From Promethearchaeota archaeon (lineage in GTDB: Archaea > Asgardarchaeota > Lokiarchaeia > Sigyniarchaeales > SOKP01), in contig WJIS01000225.1 in assembly GCA_014730165.1 (NCBI GenBank), positions 1 to 37,281 on the forward strand: a DNA stretch of 37,281 nt, in the 5' to 3' direction. The notes beneath the pieces were generated by a model that worked only from the letters and a program-made list of their open reading frames with translations, was not told the origin of the DNA and made no database searches. Below are positions 7,271-16,196 of the stretch, in pieces. Position 1 is the stretch's first letter. Each line of letters opens with the position of its first letter. The position numbers and the translations under genes are program-made.

Positions 7271-8779
7271 TTAGCCAAATGTTTCTTTTTCAACGAAATG
7301 ATCGGCAGCAATTATTAAATCCTGAAGTCTTAACTCTCTTCCTAAACTTTCTTGAATTTCCTCAAGATATTGCTTACATAAGCTAAGATTTAATTCACTT
7401 CCTCTTTCAAGGATCATTTGACTTAACAATTCGGCGGGATCAGAAACTTCATTTAGATTGTCAATTTTTTGTTCAATTCTCTCCTTAGGCTTTTTAGATT
7501 CTTTAACTTTTTGTACTTTTTTGCTATTTTTCATTTTATTTTTCGAATTTCCCGGGATATGAATGTTTATTTTGACGTCTTCCGGTTTCAATCGTAAATT
7601 ATTAATCCTTTCTTTTTTTGGCTTGTTCGGTTGATTCTTCTTAGTCGGCTTTTTCTCTACTTTCTCAGATTTCGGAAGATTCTTTACAGACACCTTTGTC
7701 GAAAATTTAATCTGTTTAGGAGGAGCAAATTTCTTTTTTCTTTCTATTCTCTTTCTTATTTCAGTTTGTTCTTTGATCTTTAATTCAAGAGCGTTAACAT
7801 TTTGCTTAAATTGTTCTACATAGGAAAAATATTGAAATTCATTTGATATTTTAACTAATTCCTTATATTTCGCTAAAGCTTTAACCAAATTTCTTTCTAA
7901 TTCGAATTTTTCCGCTTCTGAAATTAAATCTTCAAAATTTGAAGGAAGCTTTTTCTTGAGTTTTAATTCTTTCGCGATCAATTCCAATACTTTTGACTTA
8001 GCATCAGCTTCTTTTAATGATATAAATTCGACTTCTGGTCCATCAAATTCATTTTTAAATTTCTTAATGGTGTTTTCATCAACCAAATCAACTTTATTTG
8101 CAAGTAATATTAATTTTGATAAAGGACTCTCTCTTTTTTTAAGAGTTAAAAAATTATCTAGAACTTTCAGATTATATTTTTCAAGACTAAACAAAAATAG
8201 AATTAAATCGGAACCACTAATAAACTTCGACCATAATAGTGAAAAATTATCTTTTAATTGGAAATTCCAAACATCAAATTTTAGATCGAATATATTTAGA
8301 ATAGAAGCTTTAGCAAAATTCATAATACTTCTTTCTTCAGTTTTTTCAGTAAGCATTTCATATAAGGTTGTTTTTCCGGCGTTTAATGGACCCATAATAG
8401 CTATTTTCGAATGTATTTCTGCTTGCATACTCTCTAAGAAGTTAATAAATTCTGAACGTTTTTCGTCTGTTTCTTTTATCTCTTCCAGATTGCTAAACAC
8501 TTCCATAAACTTTTTCTTCGTCTTGGTAAGAATACTCTCTACATAATCAATAGAATCCACTAAATCTGAAATAAAAATAAAGTAGTATGCACCCCCGCTT
8601 GTATGAAATACTTGAAAATTAGAAATAGGTCTATGGTGAATCTTTCCCGGCATTGGCATTTGAATAAAGGTTTCAATGGAATCCATGATGTTTTGGAATC
8701 CCTCCTCCTCAAATGCTAACGCAAGAGTATGAGTGAATACCCGTTTTCCCTTGTGCAAAATATGAATCTGTCTTAGCAT
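7271..8779 (-). CDS. Longin domain fused to an Arf-like (probably degenerate) small GTPase
   Basis: 502 residues. 1-95: a longin domain like that of SNAREs and signal recognition particle receptor alpha (MLRQIHILHKGKRVF ... AYYFIFISDLVDSIDYVE ... FMEVF). 120-275: a small GTPase of Arf/SR-beta type with P-loop GPLNAGKT (130-137) and NKVD (228-231); FDVWNFQ...LLW aligns with Arf FNVWDVGGQ...PLW. At switch II, N172 replaces the Mg-contacting Asp, L175 the Gly and K176 the catalytic Gln, so nucleotide binding without normal hydrolysis is likely. 285-345 is helical, 345-425 a very basic linker, and 440-502 an acidic helical tail. Divergent from the 9001 operon. Domain calls are good; function is inferred. 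Confidence 0.82.
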   Translation of the reverse strand: MLRQIHILHKGKRVFTHTLALAFEEEGFQNIMDSIETFIQMPMPGKIHHRPISNFQVFHTSGGAYYFIFISDLVDSIDYVESILTKTKKKFMEVFSNLEEIKETDEKRSEFINFLESMQAEIHSKIAIMGPLNAGKTTLYEMLTEKTEERSIMNFAKASILNIFDLKFDVWNFQLKDNFSLLWSKFISGSDLILFLFSLEKYNLKVLDNFLTLKKRESPLSKLILLANKVDLVDENTIKKFKNEFDGPEVEFISLKEADAKSKVLELIAKELKLKKKLPSNFEDLISEAEKFELERNLVKALAKYKELVKISNEFQYFSYVEQFKQNVNALELKIKEQTEIRKRIERKKKFAPPKQIKFSTKVSVKNLPKSEKVEKKPTKKNQPNKPKKERINNLRLKPEDVKINIHIPGNSKNKMKNSKKVQKVKESKKPKERIEQKIDNLNEVSDPAELLSQMILERGSELNLSLCKQYLEEIQESLGRELRLQDLIIAADHFVEKETFG

Positions 8780-9000
8780 AATTCTCTATTCATTATTGTG
8801 TTGTTAGGTGATAAACCTATTGTAATAATAAAAGAATTTTTATTAATAGTTATTTATAAAAATTCCTTATATATACATGTAAATCCATATTAATTTATTT
8901 TTTTTTATAATTATAAAATTAAATATGAACAAAACAAGATAAAAATTAATAGAACCCAAAATTTATCTTTTATAAATAAGCCTTCCCATAAAGTTAAACT
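8780..9000. promoter_or_regulatory. Divergent promoter region; TATA-like box at 8969-8978
   Basis: This 221-bp AT-rich spacer separates two outward-facing genes. TTTATAAATA-like sequence at 8969-8978 lies about 23-30 bases before the ATG at 9001, the distance of an archaeal TATA box from the transcription start, so the 9001 message is probably leaderless. A second TATA-like stretch (CTTATATATAC, around 8867-8877) could serve either strand. Confidence 0.4.
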
Positions 9001-9966
9001 ATGCCTTTAGAAGATTCTCACATTCTTAATTTTCTTGATAATCCAGTAAATGACAGATATAAGTCTGAGATCTTGGATCTCCTTATTCAGAGGATAAATG
9101 ATCTCTGTTTTAAGGAATGTCAAGTAGATAGAATCTCATGCACTCTTACTCCATTATGTTCTCGGCGTTTTCTACTTAGGCTTCGCATTAAAAATGAATT
9201 AGGAATGGAAGATCTTCCAAAATTTTGCTATAGTGTTCACAAGGGAGTGGTTGAGAGAGATTTTCGAGGTAAAACTGTAGTATATAAGCCATCGGATAGT
9301 TATTTATTTTTAATCGATTTTCTGGATATTTTTTTCCATGGCGATTATCGTAAATTAAATAAATTTATATCATTTAAAAATTGGAAAGACGCATTAGAAA
9401 TATTTGAAGAAAGGATTGCGAATGGAGAATCATTCAGATACGTCAAATCAGAAAATTATTTCGTATTTAAGTATGAAGATCGTTTACACATAATATTTTT
9501 GAATAAAGACTATGTCTTAACTAATGCAAATCGAGAAAATATAGAGAGTTTAGAATTAATCAAGGATATCATCGAATTAAATTCCTCAATATCTTTTCCT
9601 GAGATTAGGATTATTTTACATGCAAGCCAATTCGTAGAAGTAAAAGTAAAAATACCATTTGATATCATCTCGAAGTTGAATAGTGATGGAATCGCGTCTA
9701 CTGAGGGGGAAAAAAAGGAGAATCCAGATTATTACTTCTGGCATCAATTCCCAAAGGATCTAGAAAAATTATCTGGATTATGTGATAAAATAACACTTCA
9801 GATGAATCAATTTAATGATTTAATGCTCACATTATTTATTAATAAAGAAACATATACATCTACCGATGAAAGTAGACAAAATATTCCTCTCCGCTACAGG
9901 GATTTAGAAGAGATAATTGATTTTATAGAATTTCTTTATACTAAATTTTATATAATTTGGGTTTAA
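9001..9966 (+). CDS. Uncharacterised protein with an N-terminal cysteine cluster
   Basis: 321 residues; not recognised. The N-terminus has a cysteine group (C36, C40, C47, C53, C76) with spacing that could hold a metal but matches no family I can name. Residues 80-215 look like mixed alpha/beta with several aromatic strands (YLFLIDFLDIFFHGDY), and 215-321 alternate strand and helix. No signal peptide or clear membrane segment. It is the first gene of an operon: the stop is 16 bp before the HEAT/coiled-coil gene, which has its own GGTG site. It is divergent from the longin-GTPase gene, so a shared role in a membrane or scaffold process is possible but unproven. Confidence 0.7.
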   Translation: MPLEDSHILNFLDNPVNDRYKSEILDLLIQRINDLCFKECQVDRISCTLTPLCSRRFLLRLRIKNELGMEDLPKFCYSVHKGVVERDFRGKTVVYKPSDSYLFLIDFLDIFFHGDYRKLNKFISFKNWKDALEIFEERIANGESFRYVKSENYFVFKYEDRLHIIFLNKDYVLTNANRENIESLELIKDIIELNSSISFPEIRIILHASQFVEVKVKIPFDIISKLNSDGIASTEGEKKENPDYYFWHQFPKDLEKLSGLCDKITLQMNQFNDLMLTLFINKETYTSTDESRQNIPLRYRDLEEIIDFIEFLYTKFYIIWV

Positions 9967-9982
9967 CAAAGGGTGAAAAAAA

Positions 9983-11062
9983 ATGAATGAAAGAAATGAT
10001 TATACTCAAGAAATAGAGACTATTAGGGAGTTAGTAAGCGAAGGAAGAATAGATGATGCTGTAAAAAAAATTGCTTATTACTTGAATTTAGGTCCCGAAG
10101 ATGAGTATATAGATCGTTTAGAAAACATAATAGAAACTGTGTTAACACTTCATGGAGGTAGAACAGTTCTAAGATTCTTAATTGAGAATATGATTATTGA
10201 TATACCATCATTATTGGAAAACCTTTCGAAAAAGGATAGCGTTTTGAGATATTCATTTTTACTACTTCTAAAATCTATGTGTGAAAATGAATTCGATTTG
10301 TTTCTACCGTATATCGAAGATTTATTACAATCTGATGATCCAAATGTAAAAGAAGCGGCATTACAACTCATTATATTTATAGCAGGCGGAGATAAGAAGA
10401 TCACGGAAGAATCCAAGGTCCATGCGGTGGCAGATAAACTTTCAGATGAAAAAGACTTTGTTATTGAAAAAGCAATTCAAGCAATGAAAGCAATTGGGAA
10501 AGATTCTCCCTCTTTGATTACGAACATCTTAAAGGATTATGCAAAAGAATTCTCCGAAGACGAAACTCTAAAAAATAATATTGATAATGTGTTAAAATCC
10601 ATAGTATCTGTAGAAAAAATAGATGAAATCGTAGAAGAAGAGAAAACGAAAGAAAAAGAAGAGTCCATTATAAAAGAAGAGAAAAAAAAAGAAGCTAAAG
10701 ATGAAAGCGATGAGGAAGTTGAAGAAGATGAGGATGAGCCTGAAGTTATTGATGAAGAATTAGAAAAAGAAGAAAAAGAGATTAAAACTAAGGAAATTGA
10801 ATTAAAAAAGAAGGATATTGAATTAAAGAAAAAGAAATTGGAATTAGAAGAGAAAGAAAAACAATTGGAAGAGAAGGAAATTGAAGAAAAAGAAAAAGCT
10901 CTCAAGAAAAAAGAAGAATTACTTGAAAAAGAAAAACAATTATCCCAAGTTGAACTTGAATTAAGGAAGAAAAAAGTGGAAGAAAAAGAAAAGAAAATTA
11001 AGGAAGAAGAAGCAAAGCGCATCATGAAAAAAATAAAAGAAATAGATGAGGATTCCGATTAG
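9983..11062 (+). CDS. HEAT-repeat-like protein with a long charged coiled coil
   Basis: 359 residues in two parts. 1-205: paired helices of HEAT/Armadillo type (for example SDDPNVKEAALQLIIFIAGG and DKDFVIEKAIQAMKAIGK-like repeats), a protein-binding scaffold. 215-255 is a strongly acidic, disordered stretch. 255-350 is an almost pure Glu/Lys/Leu heptad coiled coil, built of near repeats of ELKKKDIELKKKKLELEEKE. SD GGTGA sits at 9971-9975, 7 bases before the ATG. Such proteins act as scaffolds or tethers; the exact role is unknown. Second gene of the 9001 operon. Confidence 0.78.
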   Translation: MNERNDYTQEIETIRELVSEGRIDDAVKKIAYYLNLGPEDEYIDRLENIIETVLTLHGGRTVLRFLIENMIIDIPSLLENLSKKDSVLRYSFLLLLKSMCENEFDLFLPYIEDLLQSDDPNVKEAALQLIIFIAGGDKKITEESKVHAVADKLSDEKDFVIEKAIQAMKAIGKDSPSLITNILKDYAKEFSEDETLKNNIDNVLKSIVSVEKIDEIVEEEKTKEKEESIIKEEKKKEAKDESDEEVEEDEDEPEVIDEELEKEEKEIKTKEIELKKKDIELKKKKLELEEKEKQLEEKEIEEKEKALKKKEELLEKEKQLSQVELELRKKKVEEKEKKIKEEEAKRIMKKIKEIDEDSD

Positions 11063-11159
11063 AACCTCTTTTTATATTAATAATTGCTGAATTCTCTCTA
11101 TTATTTCAGATTCTATGGAGTCATTAATCGATCCTTTTTCTCTAATTTTGATCTGATTA

Positions 11160-11543
11160 TTACTTTACCAAGATGGTCGATAGAACATCTATTATAATTC
11201 CGTAGGCTATTCCGGCTAGAAATGTTGGGAGATCTAGAAACACCGTTGATAAGAAAAATTGTAATGATACCAAGGTTCCCAAGATGATTCCTCTAATAAT
11301 CGCATTATACCATGGTAAGATATTTTCCCTTTTAATGAAATCTAAGGGTTCGGCAAAACCAATGAGCAACCCCATTATTACTCTGTTGTACCAGAGCCCG
11401 ATCAAAAGGATTTCATTCCCAAACCATCCACCGACCCTCCCACTAGCACCTATAATGCAAAGAATACCTAATATAGCACCTAAGAGAGTTGCTATTCCTA
11501 ATCTTTTTAAATTCATTGTTATTAAGTTTTTCTTTTTAAGCAA
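11160..11543 (-). CDS. Small four-helix membrane protein of unknown function
   Basis: 127 residues with four hydrophobic segments (about 15-34, 43-62, 80-100, 105-125) and glycine-rich helix edges. The internal ATG at residue 10 (MNLKRLGIA) may be the true start, since residues 1-9 are basic and dispensable. Beyond the stop, the neighbouring frame (about 11075-11155, minus strand) keeps a short coding-like stretch (REKGSINDSIESEIIERI), which could be a frameshifted cytosolic tail or chance. No family recognised. It sits alone between convergent or unrelated genes. Confidence 0.65.
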   Translation of the reverse strand: MLKKKNLITMNLKRLGIATLLGAILGILCIIGASGRVGGWFGNEILLIGLWYNRVIMGLLIGFAEPLDFIKRENILPWYNAIIRGIILGTLVSLQFFLSTVFLDLPTFLAGIAYGIIIDVLSTILVK

Positions 11544-11720
11544 CTATTTAAATTCTCTGATTATGAAATAATGGTTTTTCAACTCTAAACTTGTATAAGA
11601 TTATCTCGATTATGAAGAAAATCCAAATTTATAAAATAGTAGTATTCTCGAGGATTAAAACTTCACAAAAATCGTTCAAATGAGTAAACTATAGCAATCC
11701 GGTATGATCAAATAAAATTT

Positions 11721-12704
11721 TCAAATAGGTGTTTCTTTTAATCTTTTCTTAATTTTCCTTACTTCTTGTAGTTTCACACTTTCGGAAGGAAGATTCTTTA
11801 ATAATTCTTCAGCTATTTTATAAGCAAGTTCAATATAATTCAGTGCTTCTAACAATTCTATTATTTGAATTTTGTAATCACTATCAGTAAAGAACTTTTC
11901 ATATTCTTTCAGTTTTTCCTTAATAGGTTCAGATATTTGTGCAGTAGTATTTATATCACCAATTTTCTTAACAAGTTGGTTAAAACTATTCATAATATTG
12001 TATGCTTCAGATTTCGGGTACGCATCAATATTTTGTAGTATCTCCTTTACAAAGACTTCTGCTTTTTCATAACGTTCATTTAAAATGCTAATCGGAATCA
12101 ATTCTAATAGTGCTAGTTCATAGAGAAACTTACTCTCGATATTTGGAATTACTTTCTCATATAGCCATTCAATTAAATTTGGTTGATTGAATTTATTAAT
12201 GATATCTACTAAAAATTTTACAACTGAAAAGTATAACTTTGCATTTTCGGTTTTAGTAGAGGAGAGAAACGAGATTAAAGCATATTTAACTCTTCCCATC
12301 GCATCATCAAAGTTGATAGGCTCTTCGGCAAATTTATAATATGCTGTTTCTAATACAGGCTTAATTTTGTCTTTATTTTTAAAATCATATGTGAAATAAT
12401 CGGACCAAGAAGGTTCGGGGATTTTTGAAGATTTTTTAGATTTTTTTTTACCTTTTTTTTTAGGCTCTTTCTGAGATTTTGAAGTGCTACTCTCTTCTTG
12501 TACGAGGGTATCGACCTCTTCTTCAGATAAAATCTCTAAAATAATCTTATCCTTTTTATTCGGTACTTTCAAATTAAAATATATATCATCGGAATCATCA
12601 AAAAGCATTTCCCTGAGAGCTTTAGGGATTGTAATACCAGTTTTTGTCTTTTTAATAATTTCTTGAAAGAATAACTCTGATTCGGAATCATTTTTCTCTT
12701 CCAT
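11721..12704 (-). CDS. AbrB-like domain fused to a TPR-like helical protein
   Basis: 327 residues. 14-62 look like a SpoVT-AbrB domain (KKTKTGITIPKALREMLF, then DDIYFNLKVPNKKDKIILEI). 63-100 is a Ser/Lys-rich disordered linker. 105-325 is all-helical with TPR-like helix pairs (for example NERYEKAEVFVKEILQNIDAYP, and LNYIELAYKIAEELLK near the end). This combination, a DNA-binding fold on a helical adaptor, is not one I know. It starts 22 bp after the upstream membrane zinc-ribbon gene, so the two are probably an operon. The AbrB call is a sequence-pattern match, not confirmed. Confidence 0.72.
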   Translation of the reverse strand: MEEKNDSESELFFQEIIKKTKTGITIPKALREMLFDDSDDIYFNLKVPNKKDKIILEILSEEEVDTLVQEESSTSKSQKEPKKKGKKKSKKSSKIPEPSWSDYFTYDFKNKDKIKPVLETAYYKFAEEPINFDDAMGRVKYALISFLSSTKTENAKLYFSVVKFLVDIINKFNQPNLIEWLYEKVIPNIESKFLYELALLELIPISILNERYEKAEVFVKEILQNIDAYPKSEAYNIMNSFNQLVKKIGDINTTAQISEPIKEKLKEYEKFFTDSDYKIQIIELLEALNYIELAYKIAEELLKNLPSESVKLQEVRKIKKRLKETPI

Positions 12705-12726
12705 ATTTACAATAAAGGAAGCAAAT

Positions 12727-13368
12727 TTATTTAAAATCTCTGTAATATTGAGATATGTTCAAAATTAAACCGAGAGTAAATACTAATGGGCTTAGAACTA
12801 ACATTAGGACCAAAAATAAAGCGGCAATCTCATCTAAAATATTTAAATGCAAGATCGTAATAGGCAAGAATATTATATATAAGCAGGTTATTTCTACAAT
12901 CCAAATTAAATTTCTCCAGATTGAGTATTTCCGAAAACAATCCTTACAGAAGTATCCTTTAGTTCGAAAAATGAAAAGTGGTTCAACTACATCATTCTTT
13001 GCTCGTTTATATACGGAAGTAGTGTATTTCTTACCGCATCCAAAGCATATTGAATTACGTCCAGATGAGATTATAAAATCATTTTTCTCACCGACTTCTA
13101 AAAGACCTATATAATCAAGAGATTGCTTTCGAAGAATATAAGAGATTGAATAATTTATTAACCAGAAAAAGGATAATACTGATATTTCCAAACTGACGAT
13201 GCTTAAAGGATGATATATCGGTAATGTAAATACTATTAATCCTAAAATGAACATGATGAGAAAAGAAATAAATATTCCCAGGAAAACTAATGTAAGTATT
13301 TTTATGTAAGGTAGATTAAGGTTTTCAAGATTTACTTCCTTAAATTTAAATTCATTTTCAGATTCCAT
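12727..13368 (-). CDS. Four-helix membrane protein with an internal zinc ribbon
   Basis: 213 residues. Two N-terminal membrane helices (about 22-50 and 56-78), a soluble middle with a CxxC...CxxC zinc ribbon (C108, C111, C141, C144; CFGCGKKY and YFCKDC), then two C-terminal helices (about 153-176 and 181-205). The ribbon probably faces the cytosol. No family recognised. It is the first gene of a minus-strand pair with the AbrB/helical gene. Confidence 0.7.
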   Translation of the reverse strand: MESENEFKFKEVNLENLNLPYIKILTLVFLGIFISFLIMFILGLIVFTLPIYHPLSIVSLEISVLSFFWLINYSISYILRKQSLDYIGLLEVGEKNDFIISSGRNSICFGCGKKYTTSVYKRAKNDVVEPLFIFRTKGYFCKDCFRKYSIWRNLIWIVEITCLYIIFLPITILHLNILDEIAALFLVLMLVLSPLVFTLGLILNISQYYRDFK

Positions 13369-13493
13369 ATCTGATCATCCAATATGATTATAAATGGGAG
13401 TTAGGTAGATTTAAAACACTTTCATTTAATAAGATTAGGATAATGATTCATAAGAAAAACAAGGAGGATTTTTACTGTGAATTCCTTTCTTTA

Positions 13494-14102
13494 TCAACCC
13501 GATACATTTACCAATTCAACTCCACGTACATCAAAGTTTCTATCAATAAAAACTAAGATGGCATGACCTGCATGAGTATAAACCAACGGTACGGGAAAGT
13601 CTTCAGCATTTTCTATAAATGACTTTTTTACATAAATAGGGAGAACTTTCTTACAAACTCTACAATACGCATTGATAGGTTTTATTAAATCTAATTTATC
13701 TATATTTTGTAAGAGGTCTTCCACGGTGGAAGCGAAATTTTTAAATATGTTAGAGGAGGCATTTTCAAAGGATAATATTACATCCACTTCATAGGTTTCA
13801 TTAAATTTTTCATCTATTTTTTCTAAAATTGCTTCTAAGAGTTGAAATTGAACTCCATTCCCTGCTCCAGCTGTATAAATTAGATTATTTTTTCTAATGT
13901 GTACAATTTTACTATTTCCTTTGTGAATATGAAAAAAGATATCATTGGTTGCATGTTCTTTTACAATATTTAAGTCTAAAACATAACTTTTGAAGGAACG
14001 GGGAGGTTTCCACTCAAAAATAGACATATAATCACTGCTAATGTTTATAAAATTGAGCTTTTCTTTAAGATTAGACAGATCGGGCTTCATAAAAGCATCC
14101 AT
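13494..14102 (-). CDS. Possible longin-like protein with a CxxC/HxxH metal site
   Basis: 202 residues, not firmly recognised. Residues 66-103 (IVHIRKNNLIYTAGAG, then QLLEAILEKIDEKFNETY) look like the strand-turn-helix of a longin/adaptin-type fold. The C-terminal part has C147-x2-C150 and H177-x2-H180 on either side of a short beta segment, which would make a Cys2His2 zinc site, followed by FIDRNFDVRGVELV. No signal or membrane segment. M5 is an alternative start. It is divergent from the methyltransferase gene at 14293, with about 190 bp between. Confidence 0.65.
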   Translation of the reverse strand: MDAFMKPDLSNLKEKLNFINISSDYMSIFEWKPPRSFKSYVLDLNIVKEHATNDIFFHIHKGNSKIVHIRKNNLIYTAGAGNGVQFQLLEAILEKIDEKFNETYEVDVILSFENASSNIFKNFASTVEDLLQNIDKLDLIKPINAYCRVCKKVLPIYVKKSFIENAEDFPVPLVYTHAGHAILVFIDRNFDVRGVELVNVSG

Positions 14103-14292
14103 CAGTTTTTTACCCTATATCCTTAAATTAAATATTGAATGCAAAATCTTTCATAGTTATTTCAAACAACTTAGAAAAGTTATTTTTCTTAACTAATTAA
14201 ATAACTTCTACTATTTATTTCTTTTTACATCTAAGAGTGAATACGAAATAAATAAGTACTTTTACTCTTTAATGTAAATTAGATACTTAGAA

Positions 14293-15147
14293 GTGATGTA
14301 TGGTTTGGATAAAAACAAGATTACGAAAGAACTCAGAGAATTTAAAGGAACCCATAAAAAAGCTGTATTTGAAAAATTGAATTTCACTATCATATTGGTG
14401 CAACCTGAAACCGCGGGAAATGTTGGTTCAATTGCTCGGATTATGAAGAATTTTGGATTCAACCGCTTAGTGATCTTTAATCCAATAGTTGCGAAGGAAG
14501 AGATATTTAATTATCAAACACAAGGATATGCAATGCATGGAAAGTCAATTTTATTAAATGCGGAGCTTATTTCATTAAAAGATGATGAAGATCATCATAG
14601 TGACTTACAAAAATATCTAACACAATATGATCTTGTAATTGGAACCACAGCTAAAGGGAAGCACTATTCAAATATTAATCGATTATCCATTTTTCCCGAT
14701 GATTTGGAGATCCCAATTCCCAAAAAAACAATGAATATTTGTATATTGTTTGGAAAAGAATCTCGTGGTCTAACTAATGAGGAAGTTGGCTTTTCGGATA
14801 TACTGTTGAGAATCCCAACCGATACGGAATATCCCACCCTTAATTTATCACATGCATGCGGGATTATATTATATGAATTATTTAAAAAAACCCATAATAT
14901 TACTAAAGGACGAGGGAAAAGTCCCGTACTTCTTGCTCGTAAGGATGATAAAGTTATGTTATACGAATTCATTGAAAAAATTATACAAATATTAAAAATA
15001 CGAAATTATAAGGAAAAAAGAGCATTTAATGCGTTTAAAAATGTGTTTGAGCGATCTTTTATGTCTAAAAAGGAATTAAGTTTGATTTTAGGAGTTTTTT
15101 CGAAAACTCACTCAATTCTAAAGAATTTAAATTTATTTGAAGATTAA
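14293..15147 (+). CDS. SPOUT-family (TrmJ-like) RNA 2'-O-methyltransferase
   Basis: 284 residues; GTG at 14293 or the ATG directly after it (14296) starts translation. The three motifs of the TrmH/SpoU branch of knotted SPOUT methyltransferases are present: NVGSIARIMKNFGF (43-56), FGKESRGLTNEE in the middle, and PTLNLSHACGIILYEL. It would transfer a methyl group from SAM to a ribose 2'-OH, most likely in tRNA as archaeal TrmJ does at position 32. The C-terminal helical extension of about 80 residues matches the dimerisation/tRNA part of TrmJ. Target assignment is from family similarity only. Confidence 0.88.
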   Translation: MMYGLDKNKITKELREFKGTHKKAVFEKLNFTIILVQPETAGNVGSIARIMKNFGFNRLVIFNPIVAKEEIFNYQTQGYAMHGKSILLNAELISLKDDEDHHSDLQKYLTQYDLVIGTTAKGKHYSNINRLSIFPDDLEIPIPKKTMNICILFGKESRGLTNEEVGFSDILLRIPTDTEYPTLNLSHACGIILYELFKKTHNITKGRGKSPVLLARKDDKVMLYEFIEKIIQILKIRNYKEKRAFNAFKNVFERSFMSKKELSLILGVFSKTHSILKNLNLFED

Positions 15148-15231
15148 TTTTCAATATTAAGATATTGTATTTGTCCATTTGATTTATAACATTAGAAGAT
15201 GTTTTAACATAAGAGTTTAAAAAAGAGAATA

Positions 15232-16101
15232 ATGAAAGTTCAAAAAATTTCTTCACGAGGATATCTTTTTTCATTCGCGGAACCTTATCAGACAAATTCA
15301 TACGTAATAAAAGGGGATAAATATCTCTATATCCTTGATACATTTTTGGGTCCCGAACCAATGAATAATGTATTAAACCATCTAAGAGAAAATGGTATCG
15401 AGTGGAAAAGGATTTTTGTTTTTAATTCTCATAACGATTATGACCATGTTTGGGGCAATTGCTTTTTCAAGAAGGCAATCATTCTAAGTCACTTTAAATG
15501 TTACGAGCTTTTAGAGTCCAAGGGAGGAGAAAATCTTGAAAAATATAAATCGCACGCATTAGGAAAAGTTAAATTAGTTCTCCCAAATTTCACCTTTACA
15601 GATAGAATTATTTTACCCGATGATAATTTAGAATTCTTTTATTCACCAGGACATACCGTTGATTCAGCATCTTGTTTTGATCGTAGGGATGATGTTCTTT
15701 ATGTTGGAGATAATATAGAAAGTCCTCTTCCCTACATACGTATTCCAAACATTCAAGATTACATCAAAGCACTCAAAGAATATCTTTCACTCGATGTGAA
15801 GATTATCATATCTGGACATGATGAGATACATAAAGGGAACACGGTGATTGAAGATACGCTGCAATATCTCGAAAATTTTAAATTACTTAATATCGATATT
15901 GCTGAATTTACTGAACGAAAAGCTAAAATTCTACATTACACTAATCTTAAAACCTATGGAACTTTACTAAAAGATTCCGAACAAATTGATAAAGGAAAAA
16001 AATACTTAAGGGAAGCAATACAACTCCTTAGATCCATGCCAGACGATCTGGAAGGTAAATCTGAAGAATTAAATGTATTAGACGATATGATAAATTCCTG
16101 A
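15232..16101 (+). CDS. Metallo-beta-lactamase-fold hydrolase, variant metal motif
   Basis: 289 residues, MBL fold. The signature HxHxDH reads H67-N-D-Y-D71-H72: the second His is Asp69. The other ligands are in place: H141 (SPGHT), D160 (YVGDN), H196 (SGHDEIH). Family members are glyoxalase-II-like or other hydrolases; the substrate is unknown. Two metals could still bind with Asp in the second position. Residues 205-289 are a helical C-terminal extension beyond the core. It lies 84 bp after the methyltransferase, same strand. Confidence 0.88.
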   Translation: MKVQKISSRGYLFSFAEPYQTNSYVIKGDKYLYILDTFLGPEPMNNVLNHLRENGIEWKRIFVFNSHNDYDHVWGNCFFKKAIILSHFKCYELLESKGGENLEKYKSHALGKVKLVLPNFTFTDRIILPDDNLEFFYSPGHTVDSASCFDRRDDVLYVGDNIESPLPYIRIPNIQDYIKALKEYLSLDVKIIISGHDEIHKGNTVIEDTLQYLENFKLLNIDIAEFTERKAKILHYTNLKTYGTLLKDSEQIDKGKKYLREAIQLLRSMPDDLEGKSEELNVLDDMINS

Positions 16102-16196
16102 TTTTGAGTTTGAAAAATATCTTATATCCATATCTCAAATTCTTTATACTACTCTTTTTTGAAAAATAGTAAGAAAATAATTTGAGTTTAAAATCT

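Noticed and set aside
7956-8546. 196-codon frame on the + strand
   Set aside because: Antisense of the longin-GTPase gene, which has clear motifs (GPLNAGKT, NKVD); the opposite frame has none.
10537-11025. 162-codon Ser/Phe-rich frame on the minus strand
   Set aside because: It is the antisense of the Glu/Lys coiled coil of the gene at 9983-11062; low-complexity GAA/AAA codons leave the reverse strand open by chance.
12755-13114. 119-codon frame on the + strand
   Set aside because: Antisense of the membrane zinc-ribbon gene; no start context and no recognisable content.
14664-14972. 102-codon minus-strand frame inside the RNA methyltransferase gene
   Set aside because: The plus strand encodes all SPOUT motifs; this is a shadow.
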